From the NCBI GenBank assembly GCA_027061995.1, contig JAMOUT010000017.1:1-14447 (forward strand): 14,447 nt of DNA. The letters run 5' to 3'. The DNA is from Candidatus Aminicenantota bacterium (GTDB taxonomy: Bacteria > Acidobacteriota > Aminicenantia > JAMOAD01). The translations under genes and the position numbers were made by a program. The notes beneath the pieces were generated by a model, which saw only the letters and a list, made by a program, of their open reading frames with translations, made no database searches and was not told the origin of the DNA. Of this stretch, positions 6,921-14,283 are shown piece after piece (positions within the stretch are counted from its first letter, which is position 1; each line of letters begins with the position of its first letter).

Positions 6921-7664
6921 ATGAAGAAAAATATTTTAAAACTTAGCATTATCATTCCTGTCTATAACGAGGAACAGACAGTTGAAAATTTAATAAAGGA
7001 AGTCTTATCAATAAAACTCCCGTTGGTAAAAGAGCTTGTAATCATAGATGATTGTTCCACAGATAATAGCTATGAGATCTTAAAAAATATTGCTGAAAAC
7101 AGGGATAATATTGTTTTATTAAAAAATAAAAAGAACAGGGGAAAGGGATTTAGTCTTAGAAAGGGGATTGAAAATGCTACGGGAGACATTATTATTATAC
7201 AGGATGCCGACCTTGAATATGACCCGGGGGAATATCCGAAACTTCTGGAACCCATACTGTCAGATAAAGCTGATATCGTTTATGGTTCAAGATTTATAAG
7301 TTCTCGCCCGAGAAGGGTTTTGTTCTTTTGGCATTATATAGGGAATAAATTTCTTACTATTTTTTCCAATATGATAACAAATATAAATCTTTCGGATATG
7401 GAAACCTGTTATAAAGTTTTTAAATCCGAGATAATAAAAAAGATAAAATTAAAAGAGAATAGATTCGGTTTTGAACCTGAGGTTACATTTAAAATCTCAA
7501 AAATAAAAGGAGTTCGAATATATGAAGTCGGAATATCATACCATGGCAGGACTTACGAGGAGGGGAAAAAGATAAATTGGAAAGATGGTGTCAGAGCTTT
7601 TTATGTTATGATTAAATATCTTGTTTTATATTTGTTTAAAAGAGATAAACTTATATATAAGTAA
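6921..7664 (+). CDS. family 2 glycosyltransferase, DPM1-like
   Basis: A 247-residue GT-A fold enzyme resembling dolichol/polyprenol-phosphate mannosyltransferases, which move a sugar from a nucleotide donor to a lipid phosphate at the inner face of the membrane. Visible features are the N-terminal [11 protein letters not shown] (8-18), the nucleotide-binding [11 protein letters not shown] (40-50), [11 protein letters not shown] (72-82), the metal-binding DAD in [12 protein letters not shown] (95-97), YGSRF (121-125), [10 protein letters not shown] (158-167), [11 protein letters not shown] (182-192) and the DPM1-type tail [15 protein letters not shown] (209-223). There is no C-terminal membrane domain, so it is the soluble, single-domain form; the last 20 residues are only mildly hydrophobic. 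A stop codon lies four codons upstream in frame and no ribosome-binding site is seen. It heads a three-gene unit and is followed after 24 bases by the helical-repeat gene. Donor and acceptor are unknown. Confidence 0.92.
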   Translation: MKKNILKLSIIIPVYNEEQTVENLIKEVLSIKLPLVKELVIIDDCSTDNSYEILKNIAENRDNIVLLKNKKNRGKGFSLRKGIENATGDIIIIQDADLEYDPGEYPKLLEPILSDKADIVYGSRFISSRPRRVLFFWHYIGNKFLTIFSNMITNINLSDMETCYKVFKSEIIKKIKLKENRFGFEPEVTFKISKIKGVRIYEVGISYHGRTYEEGKKINWKDGVRAFYVMIKYLVLYLFKRDKLIYK

Positions 7665-7688
7665 TGTTTACAATCGGAGGCATTTAAT

Positions 7689-9575
7689 ATGGGGATAAGC
7701 GATAAAATACTTAGAGGGGAGAAAAAAGAGATTGCAATAGCATCAAATATCCTAATTAAAAACGGAGATAAGAATGAGATAAATAAGCTTGTTGAAAAAC
7801 TACCTGAAACCAATAATTTCTCAAAAATTCACATAAAAAAGATATTGAGAATTCACGGAGATGCCGAATGTGTTGCCCCTCTTTTTAAAACACTATTAAA
7901 AGAGATTGATAACAAAGATGAACAAAGTATTAAGGATAGTTCATTAACTCTTTACTTAATATCAAGAAGAGCCGATATAAAAAACACTGACAAAGCAAAA
8001 AAAATAATGGAATATTCTGAAAAAGATGCACCGGCTAAAAAATATCTTTACCTTGTGGTCGGAGTATTCGGAAAAGAGGAGGAGGGAGAATATCTTAAAA
8101 AGCTATTATCCCGAGCATCCGAAGAGGAAAAACCATTTATAATAAAAGGGTTAATATTAACCAAAAGCGGAAAAAGCAAAGAGATCATTCAATCCGTTGT
8201 TAATTTGAACCTGCTAAAAGAATCGATTTACGAGATTTTGGAAGATGAAGATTTAACAAAGTATCTTACCGGCAAAACAAGAAATCTTGGTGAAGATTTT
8301 ATTAAAAAGATGCTCGATATCATAAAAATTGGAAAGCCGAAAAACCGTAAAGCAATCATCAAAGAGATGATTAGGGAAACTAATTCTCCGTTTTTCAATG
8401 ATTTTATTGAGCTTGCAAAAAACATAGGTTCCGATGATATGATTGAAATAGTTGAGGAGCTATTAAAAACCAAAAGGAAAGATGAGATTGAAAAAACACT
8501 TTTATCCGCATATATTGAGATGAAAAAAAAATCTTCGATTAAATTTATTTTGGAACTTTTTCCTCATAAATCATCCGTTATTCAGAGTTTTGTCCTGAAT
8601 GAATACTTTTCAAAACATAAAGATGCAAATATTGATGAAGAATCAAGTTATAAAATCAAAGATCTATGGTTAAAACTGTTTAAAACGGGAGAGAACGAAG
8701 ATTTGAAAGTTTCTGTTTTAAAGAGCTTCAGATATTTATCATTTAAAAAAGAGGAGGATTATATATTTATAAAAAGCGAATTATTAAAACATTACAAAAA
8801 ACATGAAGAGATGATGCCGGATAGAATAAAAAATAACTTGGGACCGGTGCTTAAAGCTATTCAAAAAAAGGCGGATGTGATTCATATAAAAAAAATTGCT
8901 TTAAAAGAGATAGATAAATATATAGAACTTTATGATAAGGAACAAAATGAGAAACATATTAAATCATTATTAGATAAAATCAATAATATGGAACCTTCCG
9001 AATTTGAAAGAGAGTATAGAGAACAAAAGGAGGAATATTTTCTTAAATTAATCGAAACTTATAAAACAAACTATAATATGTTGGAAAATACTCTTAAAAT
9101 TATTGAAAAATTCGGGACAAAGAGAGCTCTTTCAACTCTTGAAGAATTAAAGATTGAAACCGAATTTTACGGCTTAAAAGTTTTATTACCGAAAATAATT
9201 GATACAATAAGGTTGAGGGAGGGATTGCCCCAAAAAATAAGTTTTATATATGAAAATCTTTTTTATCTGAAAAAACTAATCAAAGAGGGACTTCAAAAAT
9301 ACGGATTTAAGACGAAAGAGCTTGATAGGATTGACATGCTCAATAATCTAAATCAAAGATTCCACTCTCTTTTTATAGATCTGCAGAATGTTTTAAACAC
9401 ACTAAGTAAAATCGAACTTATGAATTTAATAAAGGAAAATAAATTCGATCATTATATAATAATTTATAATAAAGATGATGATTTGGAAGAATTCACCACG
9501 CTTAAAACGATGAAATTAAAAAAACCTTTTAATAAGGATAAGGTGGAAAAAATAATTGAGGAGATTATTATTTAG
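7689..9575 (+). CDS. hypothetical helical-repeat (HEAT-like) protein
   Basis: A 628-residue protein that I do not recognise. It is lysine- and glutamate-rich and appears almost wholly alpha-helical, with successive helix pairs spaced like HEAT/ARM repeats (for example KNEINKLVEKLPE ... IHIKKILRIHGDAECVAPLFKTLLKEI at about 28-73). This suggests a solenoid scaffold. No signal peptide or membrane segment is present, so it should be cytoplasmic. The last 45 residues or so differ in style: FDHYIIIYNKDDDLEEFTTLKTMKLKKPFNKDKVEKIIEEI could form a small alpha/beta domain. GGAGG (7676-7680) lies eight bases before the ATG. It is the middle gene of a unit with the glycosyltransferase upstream (24-base gap) and the binding lipoprotein downstream (20-base overlap). 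Conserved partners would be the best clue to function; a scaffold or protein-interaction role is inference from the fold alone. Confidence 0.8.
   Translation: MGISDKILRGEKKEIAIASNILIKNGDKNEINKLVEKLPETNNFSKIHIKKILRIHGDAECVAPLFKTLLKEIDNKDEQSIKDSSLTLYLISRRADIKNTDKAKKIMEYSEKDAPAKKYLYLVVGVFGKEEEGEYLKKLLSRASEEEKPFIIKGLILTKSGKSKEIIQSVVNLNLLKESIYEILEDEDLTKYLTGKTRNLGEDFIKKMLDIIKIGKPKNRKAIIKEMIRETNSPFFNDFIELAKNIGSDDMIEIVEELLKTKRKDEIEKTLLSAYIEMKKKSSIKFILELFPHKSSVIQSFVLNEYFSKHKDANIDEESSYKIKDLWLKLFKTGENEDLKVSVLKSFRYLSFKKEEDYIFIKSELLKHYKKHEEMMPDRIKNNLGPVLKAIQKKADVIHIKKIALKEIDKYIELYDKEQNEKHIKSLLDKINNMEPSEFEREYREQKEEYFLKLIETYKTNYNMLENTLKIIEKFGTKRALSTLEELKIETEFYGLKVLLPKIIDTIRLREGLPQKISFIYENLFYLKKLIKEGLQKYGFKTKELDRIDMLNNLNQRFHSLFIDLQNVLNTLSKIELMNLIKENKFDHYIIIYNKDDDLEEFTTLKTMKLKKPFNKDKVEKIIEEIII
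9540..9546 (+). promoter_or_regulatory. ribosome-binding site for a TTG start
   Basis: AAGGTGG (one mismatch to AAGGAGG) lies nine bases before the TTG at 9556, inside the end of the helical-repeat gene. No ATG or GTG is available near the signal-peptide start, so this site decides the start of the binding lipoprotein. Confidence 0.5.
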
Positions 9576-10977
9576 TCTGTTTTTAATCTTCCCGCTTGTT
9601 TTTACCGGTTGCGGTAAAAAGCAAAGAGAAACGAAAAACCGGCATATTAATATCATAATCCCGAAATATCCTTTAACATTTAATCCGCAACTTGCTACCG
9701 ATATGCTCTCATCGGATATATTATACCCCCTTTATAATTCTCTTTTCTCATATGATAAAAAAGGGGAGATCGTTCCGGATATAATTAAAGAATACAATTG
9801 GATTAATAAAAGGCTCTTTTCTTTTAAAATAAAAAGGAATCTGTGTTTCTCTGACGGAGAGCCTATAAACAATAAGACCATTGTGGAGAATCTAAAATAT
9901 TTTATTGATAAAAACAGAAATTTTCCATATTCGTCTCAGTTTGATTTTATAGACAATATGATGATTAAGAATAAAAGGGTGAATATATACCTTAAATACC
10001 CTTTTGCTCCCCTTTTATCTTATCTTACTATTAAGATAATCCCTGAAAAATTTTTGGGTGAAAACAAGATAATTCCGTCATCAACGGGTTTTATTATTAT
10101 AAATAAGACAAAGACCGGTTTTTCCTATAAATCCGAGGGAAAACAATACGATTTTCAGGTATGTCCCGACGAAATAACCGCTGCTTTAAAACTTATGAAT
10201 AATGAAGCTGACATTCTTTACGGTTTTAAAATAGATAGTAATAAATTCAAGAAAAAGGGGATAAATTCTAAAAAATATATTCTAAATTCCCTTTATTATC
10301 TTGTTTTCAATATGCGAAATAAAAAATTCAAAAAATATGAAAACAGATGCTTAATAAAAAGAATACTGAATTTTGATAATATATATAAAATTCTTGATAA
10401 TCAATATCATTACTCATTTTATCCCATACTTAACCCTGTTTTCAAAATTGAAGATGGAATAAAAACCGATTACAGTTGTTCGGGTGATTTAAAAACAGTG
10501 AAAATTCTTGTGAATTCCGAATCAGAACTTAGAAAAAAGTATGCCGAAGTAATCAAATTCATGTTTGAGCAAGCCGATATTAAAACTGATATAATATCTC
10601 TTGAATATGGCATATATCTTAAAAGACTTAAAAAGGGGAATTTTGATATAGCTCTCGGAGCTTATGTTTTTGATTATGACCCCGATCAAAGAGATATATG
10701 GAAAACAAAGGGATTGATGAATTATTCCGGCTTTAGCGATAAAGAGATAGATAAATTATTGGATAAGGGGGTTACAATATTGGAAAGAAACAAAAGAGTT
10801 GCATTATATAATTCCGTCTATAAAAAGATAATGAAACAAATTCCGGTTATTTTTTTACCATCTCCACTCTATTCAATCTACCACCGGCAAGGGGTTAGAA
10901 TTGAGATTCCCGAACTTGTTCATTCAAATTCATCCGTTCTAAGTTATCTGAAAAAATGGTCCAAGAGGGATTTATAA
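9556..10977 (+). CDS. ABC transporter substrate-binding lipoprotein, family 5 (peptide/nickel type)
   Basis: A 473-residue protein of the SBP_bac_5 (DppA/OppA) family that captures peptides or similar solutes for an ABC importer. With a TTG start the N-terminus is MRRLLFSLFLIFPLVFTGC, a lipoprotein signal with lipid-modified C19. The family core follows: YPLTFNPQLATDMLSSDILYPLYNSLFSYDKKGEIVPDI (about 38-76), then FSFKIKRNLCFSDGEPINNKTIVENLKYFID, and near the end FDIALGAYVFDYDPDQRDIW, NYSGFSDKEIDKLLDKG and QIPVIFLPSPLYSIYHRQGV. It is shorter than typical members (about 500-550). Its start overlaps the helical-repeat gene by 20 bases, suggesting translational coupling. No permease or ATPase gene is in the window, so it is an orphan here. 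It converges with the M2 peptidase with only four bases between stops. Confidence 0.9.
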   Translation: MRRLLFSLFLIFPLVFTGCGKKQRETKNRHINIIIPKYPLTFNPQLATDMLSSDILYPLYNSLFSYDKKGEIVPDIIKEYNWINKRLFSFKIKRNLCFSDGEPINNKTIVENLKYFIDKNRNFPYSSQFDFIDNMMIKNKRVNIYLKYPFAPLLSYLTIKIIPEKFLGENKIIPSSTGFIIINKTKTGFSYKSEGKQYDFQVCPDEITAALKLMNNEADILYGFKIDSNKFKKKGINSKKYILNSLYYLVFNMRNKKFKKYENRCLIKRILNFDNIYKILDNQYHYSFYPILNPVFKIEDGIKTDYSCSGDLKTVKILVNSESELRKKYAEVIKFMFEQADIKTDIISLEYGIYLKRLKKGNFDIALGAYVFDYDPDQRDIWKTKGLMNYSGFSDKEIDKLLDKGVTILERNKRVALYNSVYKKIMKQIPVIFLPSPLYSIYHRQGVRIEIPELVHSNSSVLSYLKKWSKRDL

Positions 10978-10981
10978 AAGA

Positions 10982-12664
10982 CTATTCAATAAATTGTTCG
11001 GCAAAATATTTCGGAGTCAACTCTTCTCCCGTAGCTTTTTTAATTAATTTATCCCACCTATCCTTAGCTCCGTTTTTGAAAATTTTATTTTTCAAAAAAT
11101 CGCCTATCTCTTTTTTACCATAGTAAGGAATAAATAATTGATGTCCGTTTTTATATATGTTTTTTGCAATATAATGATTTAATTGTGATGCGAGAAGTTC
11201 TCCGAGCATATAATTGTGATAATAAACAGGATCCGATATTATATGAATTTTAGCGGCAAAATCGGGGAAATCTCTTCCTTCCGGCTTCCTTAAATATTGA
11301 TATCTTTCTTTTAATTTCCACCATAAGGTATTGAGGTCCTGGTCAGGATTATAATACGCGGCTCTTTCAAATCTCATCATAACTTGAGCCCATCTTGAAA
11401 ATATTAGTTGAGAGGCTTGCAAACTTTTGTAAAGTTCATCTTTTTTCCCCATTATCATATCTTTATCAACACCAACAGATTTTTCAATCCAGAGCGGATT
11501 TCTATGAAGTCTTCCGAACATCATTGCTATCGCTTCTGTTACAAAGATATGTGATTCTTCCCTTAAAATAAAGGGAAGTTTTTTGCTTATATATTTTGAA
11601 TAAGCCGCATGTCCCAATTCATGAAGAGTTGTATCCATCCACCTTGCATTATCTTTTATATTTAAGAGCACTCTGACATCTCCGTTTCTACCTATCATTA
11701 TTTCAAAAGCATGAGGGTTTTTCCCTTTTTTCTCGTAAATATCACTTTTTTTTATAACTTCATCAAGATATATCCCTATGCTCTTGTAAAAATTCAAAGC
11801 GATTTTAATCAAATCCTTTCCTTTGTATATATCATCAAGGTTAATCCCGTATATTGAAACACCACCTTGAAAATAGGGATCCTCATAATGCCACGGCATA
11901 AGCTCCAATGTCTCTATCCCGTATCTTTCGGCGAGTTTTTTATCTATCTCTCTTTTAATCCTTTTAAAAGGTGTATCCGTTAATTTTGCAAGTTCATCAA
12001 AGATTGCAAGAATCTCCTCTTCACTCTGCTCCGAAGTTTCAAGAGCCATTATATAATAGTTTTTAAATCCCATCTCCCTTGCGGCTTTATTTCTCAGTTT
12101 AATAAGTTTGATAAAATCGGGATAAAGGAGTTTACCAACCTCTTTTGAAGCTTCCCAATATTTTTTTCTCTCCTCGGAATTTATTGAAGTTTGTAATATT
12201 TTATCAATCTCGTTTGCCGTTACCTCTTTTCCGTCAACTTTTGCTCTGTGCGTTGCAAATGCTTTATCAAGTTTCGTTGATAATACAATAATCTCATCCC
12301 TAAGACCCTTAGGTATCTGATTTTGAAGATAAAGATTATAAAGGATATCTATCTCCCTTTTAAGTTCGGATTCTGTAATTTTTCCGCTGTTTCTAATTTT
12401 TTGCAGGATATCAAACTCTTTTTTATCCGATCTTATGTCCGAGATCTTCCTAACCAATTCTTCATATTTTGCATAGTATTTTTCTTCTCCCGTAACAGCC
12501 GCATTCCAATAAGAAAGAGAGATATCCTTTTCAAGCTTTTTTACCCTTTTAACATAATTATTTATGAATTTTTCAGCCTGCTTATCCATATCTGTTTTTC
12601 CGCAATTATTAATCAACATTAATCCACCTCCCAACATAAAAAATAGAAGGATAAATTTGCGCAT
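10982..12664 (-). CDS. M2 family (ACE-like) zinc metallopeptidase, predicted lipoprotein
   Basis: A 560-residue peptidyl-dipeptidase A-type enzyme, expected to remove dipeptides from peptide C-termini outside the cytoplasm. Zinc is held by HELGH (348-352), with E377 in VTEAIAMMFGRL as third ligand, 25 residues on, close to the ACE spacing. The upstream WHYEDPYFQ (258-266) and RNGDVRVLLNIKD segments are also M2-like. H474 and the Tyr cluster 481-485 (HIISDPVYYHNYMLGEL) probably correspond to the transition-state His/Tyr pair of ACE. The N-terminus is a signal peptide with a single early Cys, C21, in LINNC; the Asn at -1 is unusual for a lipobox, so lipidation is likely rather than certain. GGAGGAG (12668-12674) fixes the start. 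It lies 81 bases downstream of the malic enzyme gene on the same strand, with no convincing promoter or terminator between them, so co-transcription is possible. Confidence 0.92.
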   Translation of the reverse strand: MRKFILLFFMLGGGLMLINNCGKTDMDKQAEKFINNYVKRVKKLEKDISLSYWNAAVTGEEKYYAKYEELVRKISDIRSDKKEFDILQKIRNSGKITESELKREIDILYNLYLQNQIPKGLRDEIIVLSTKLDKAFATHRAKVDGKEVTANEIDKILQTSINSEERKKYWEASKEVGKLLYPDFIKLIKLRNKAAREMGFKNYYIMALETSEQSEEEILAIFDELAKLTDTPFKRIKREIDKKLAERYGIETLELMPWHYEDPYFQGGVSIYGINLDDIYKGKDLIKIALNFYKSIGIYLDEVIKKSDIYEKKGKNPHAFEIMIGRNGDVRVLLNIKDNARWMDTTLHELGHAAYSKYISKKLPFILREESHIFVTEAIAMMFGRLHRNPLWIEKSVGVDKDMIMGKKDELYKSLQASQLIFSRWAQVMMRFERAAYYNPDQDLNTLWWKLKERYQYLRKPEGRDFPDFAAKIHIISDPVYYHNYMLGELLASQLNHYIAKNIYKNGHQLFIPYYGKKEIGDFLKNKIFKNGAKDRWDKLIKKATGEELTPKYFAEQFIE

Positions 12665-12745
12665 AATCTCCTCCGTTTTTTAAAAAAAACTTTATAAAAA
12701 AATATTAAAATTCGAGAAATATTTTAATTAATATGGCTTATTTTA

Positions 12746-14200
12746 TTATTTTACCGCCTCTATCGCTTTTTCAAGAGCTTCTTCAAGAAGTTTCATATCA
12801 GGTTTTTTTATGAAATTTTTTTCCATCATCATATTGATGGCAGCTCTTGCTTCCATAATATCCTTTAATGCTTTATCATGAACTTCCTGCCAACTCATCT
12901 CAACTCTTGCTACTCCGTCTTTAATAGCCTGCATAGCAACATCAGCAGCTTCCTCCGCAAAGACTTCTGTTTCATCCATCGTAGGCATTATATAGTCGGG
13001 GTTGAGCCCTTTCTTTTTAGCAAAATTAGCCATAGAATAAGCGGCTGCAATGGCCATATTATCCGTAACTTTTCTTGCCCTTACAATCAAGGCTCCTTTC
13101 AGTATTCCGGGAAATCCGAGTGAATTATTTACCTGATTAGGGAAATCACCTCTTCCGGTTGCAACTATATAAGCTCCCGCTTCTTTTGCAGAGTAGGGAT
13201 ATATCTCCGGAACAGGGTTGGCGCATGCGAAAACTATTGATTTATCACCCATTTTTTTAACCCATTCGGGTTTAACAGTTCCGGGTCCCGGTTTGCTTAA
13301 AGCAATCAAAACATCAGCCCCTGTAAGTGCTTGTTCAATATCATTAATTTTATTAGGGTTCGTTTTCTCACACAACTCCCATTTTCTGTAAAATTCGGGT
13401 TTTGATTTTATATCCTCTCTTCCCGTATGAAGAGATCCTTTACTATCAAACATCACCATTTTTTTCGGGTCTCCCCCTGCCGCAATAATTAGTCTTGCAA
13501 TTGTAGTATTTGATGCTCCCGCACCCAAAAACACTATTTTTACATCCCCTATCTCCTTTTTAACTATCCTCAGAGCATTTATAAGACCTGCAAGTGTAAC
13601 AGAGCCTGTTCCCTGAGCATCATCATGCCACACGGGAATATGTGCTTCCTCTCTAAGAGTATCAAGAACTTTATAGCAGTTAGGTTGAGAAATATCTTCA
13701 AGATTAACCGCTCCCACACTCGGCTCGAGCATTTTAACAAAATCGATGATTTTATCGGGATCATGTTTTCCCTCTTTATTATAACTGTTTACACAAAGGG
13801 CTATTGCATCAATACCTCCGAGATATTTCATAAGGAATGCTTTACCCTCCATAACTCCGAGACCGCCGGATGGGGTGCAATCACCATCACCAAGGACTCT
13901 TGTTGAATCAGAAACAACAGCCACGAGATTTCCTCTGTTTGAAAGCTCGAAAGAGCAATCATTATTATCTCTTATAGTTGTTGAAATTTTTGAAACACCG
14001 GGAGTATACCATACATTAAACCAATTAAATCCGTAAACACCGGCTTTCGGCATTGTCATGATTTTACCGCTATAAAACTTATGTGTTAAATAAGATAACT
14101 CTTTTAGAAATATTGTTTTTGCTTTTGCAAGCTGCTCCTCCGAAAAATCATCGGGGAAGATGGAATTAAGATCTGATAAAGATAAATCCAATTTTTTCAT
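12746..14200 (-). CDS. malic enzyme (oxaloacetate-decarboxylating malate dehydrogenase)
   Basis: Converts malate to pyruvate and CO2 with reduction of NAD(P)+, cytoplasmic. It is the short single-domain-pair bacterial form, 484 residues, without a phosphotransacetylase tail. Visible are YTPGVS (65-70, catalytic Tyr), VSDSTRVLGDGD (96-107), EGKAF (118-122, catalytic Lys), the metal-binding NLEDISQPNCY (166-176) and HDDAQGTG (192-199), the dinucleotide loop FLGAGASN (224-231), SKPGPG (302-307), FACANPVPEI (324-333) and NNSLGFPGI (358-366). The usual HDDQ(H/Q)GTA appears here as HDDAQGTG. Cofactor preference cannot be settled by eye. I start at the ATG at 14200: a longer frame from a GTG at 14212 would place the ribosome-binding site inside the coding region. 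It has a strong promoter upstream and the M2 peptidase gene downstream. Confidence 0.95.
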   Translation of the reverse strand: MKKLDLSLSDLNSIFPDDFSEEQLAKAKTIFLKELSYLTHKFYSGKIMTMPKAGVYGFNWFNVWYTPGVSKISTTIRDNNDCSFELSNRGNLVAVVSDSTRVLGDGDCTPSGGLGVMEGKAFLMKYLGGIDAIALCVNSYNKEGKHDPDKIIDFVKMLEPSVGAVNLEDISQPNCYKVLDTLREEAHIPVWHDDAQGTGSVTLAGLINALRIVKKEIGDVKIVFLGAGASNTTIARLIIAAGGDPKKMVMFDSKGSLHTGREDIKSKPEFYRKWELCEKTNPNKINDIEQALTGADVLIALSKPGPGTVKPEWVKKMGDKSIVFACANPVPEIYPYSAKEAGAYIVATGRGDFPNQVNNSLGFPGILKGALIVRARKVTDNMAIAAAYSMANFAKKKGLNPDYIMPTMDETEVFAEEAADVAMQAIKDGVARVEMSWQEVHDKALKDIMEARAAINMMMEKNFIKKPDMKLLEEALEKAIEAVK

Positions 14201-14204
14201 TATT

Positions 14205-14210
14205 CCCTCC
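14205..14210 (-). promoter_or_regulatory. ribosome-binding site that decides the malic enzyme start
   Basis: GGAGGG on the minus strand, four bases before the ATG at 14200. The alternative in-frame GTG at 14212 overlaps this site and has no purine-rich site of its own, so the ATG is preferred. Confidence 0.75.
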
Positions 14211-14222
14211 ACGAATAAATTA

Positions 14223-14236
14223 TAATAATATTATTA
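14223..14236. repeat. 14-bp perfect AT palindrome in the malic enzyme leader
   Basis: TAATAATATTATTA is its own reverse complement and lies between the predicted transcription start (near 14249) and the ribosome-binding site. It could be a dimeric-regulator operator, but AT-only palindromes arise easily in this AT-rich DNA. Confidence 0.3.
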
Positions 14237-14255
14237 GGTATTTTTTTCATTTATT

Positions 14256-14283
14256 ATTGTAGTCCTTTGTCTGAATTTGTCAA
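14256..14283 (-). promoter_or_regulatory. promoter of the malic enzyme gene
   Basis: On the minus strand a perfect -35 box TTGACA (14278-14283) and TACAAT (14256-14261, five of six) are 16 bases apart. Initiation would be near 14249, leaving a leader of about 49 nt. Confidence 0.72.

Noticed and set aside
12323-12622. A 99-codon + strand frame opposite the M2 peptidase N-terminus
   Set aside because: It is hydrophobic only because it mirrors lysine/glutamate-rich coding DNA. No start signal and no convincing protein character.
12675-12745. A possible separate promoter for the M2 peptidase (TATAAA-like strings)
   Set aside because: No -35 box at a suitable distance. AT-rich DNA supplies such strings freely, and read-through from the malic enzyme gene is equally likely.
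13579-13906. Alternative frames within the malic enzyme gene
   Set aside because: They lie across the invariant metal- and nucleotide-binding region of malic enzyme, so they are shadows.
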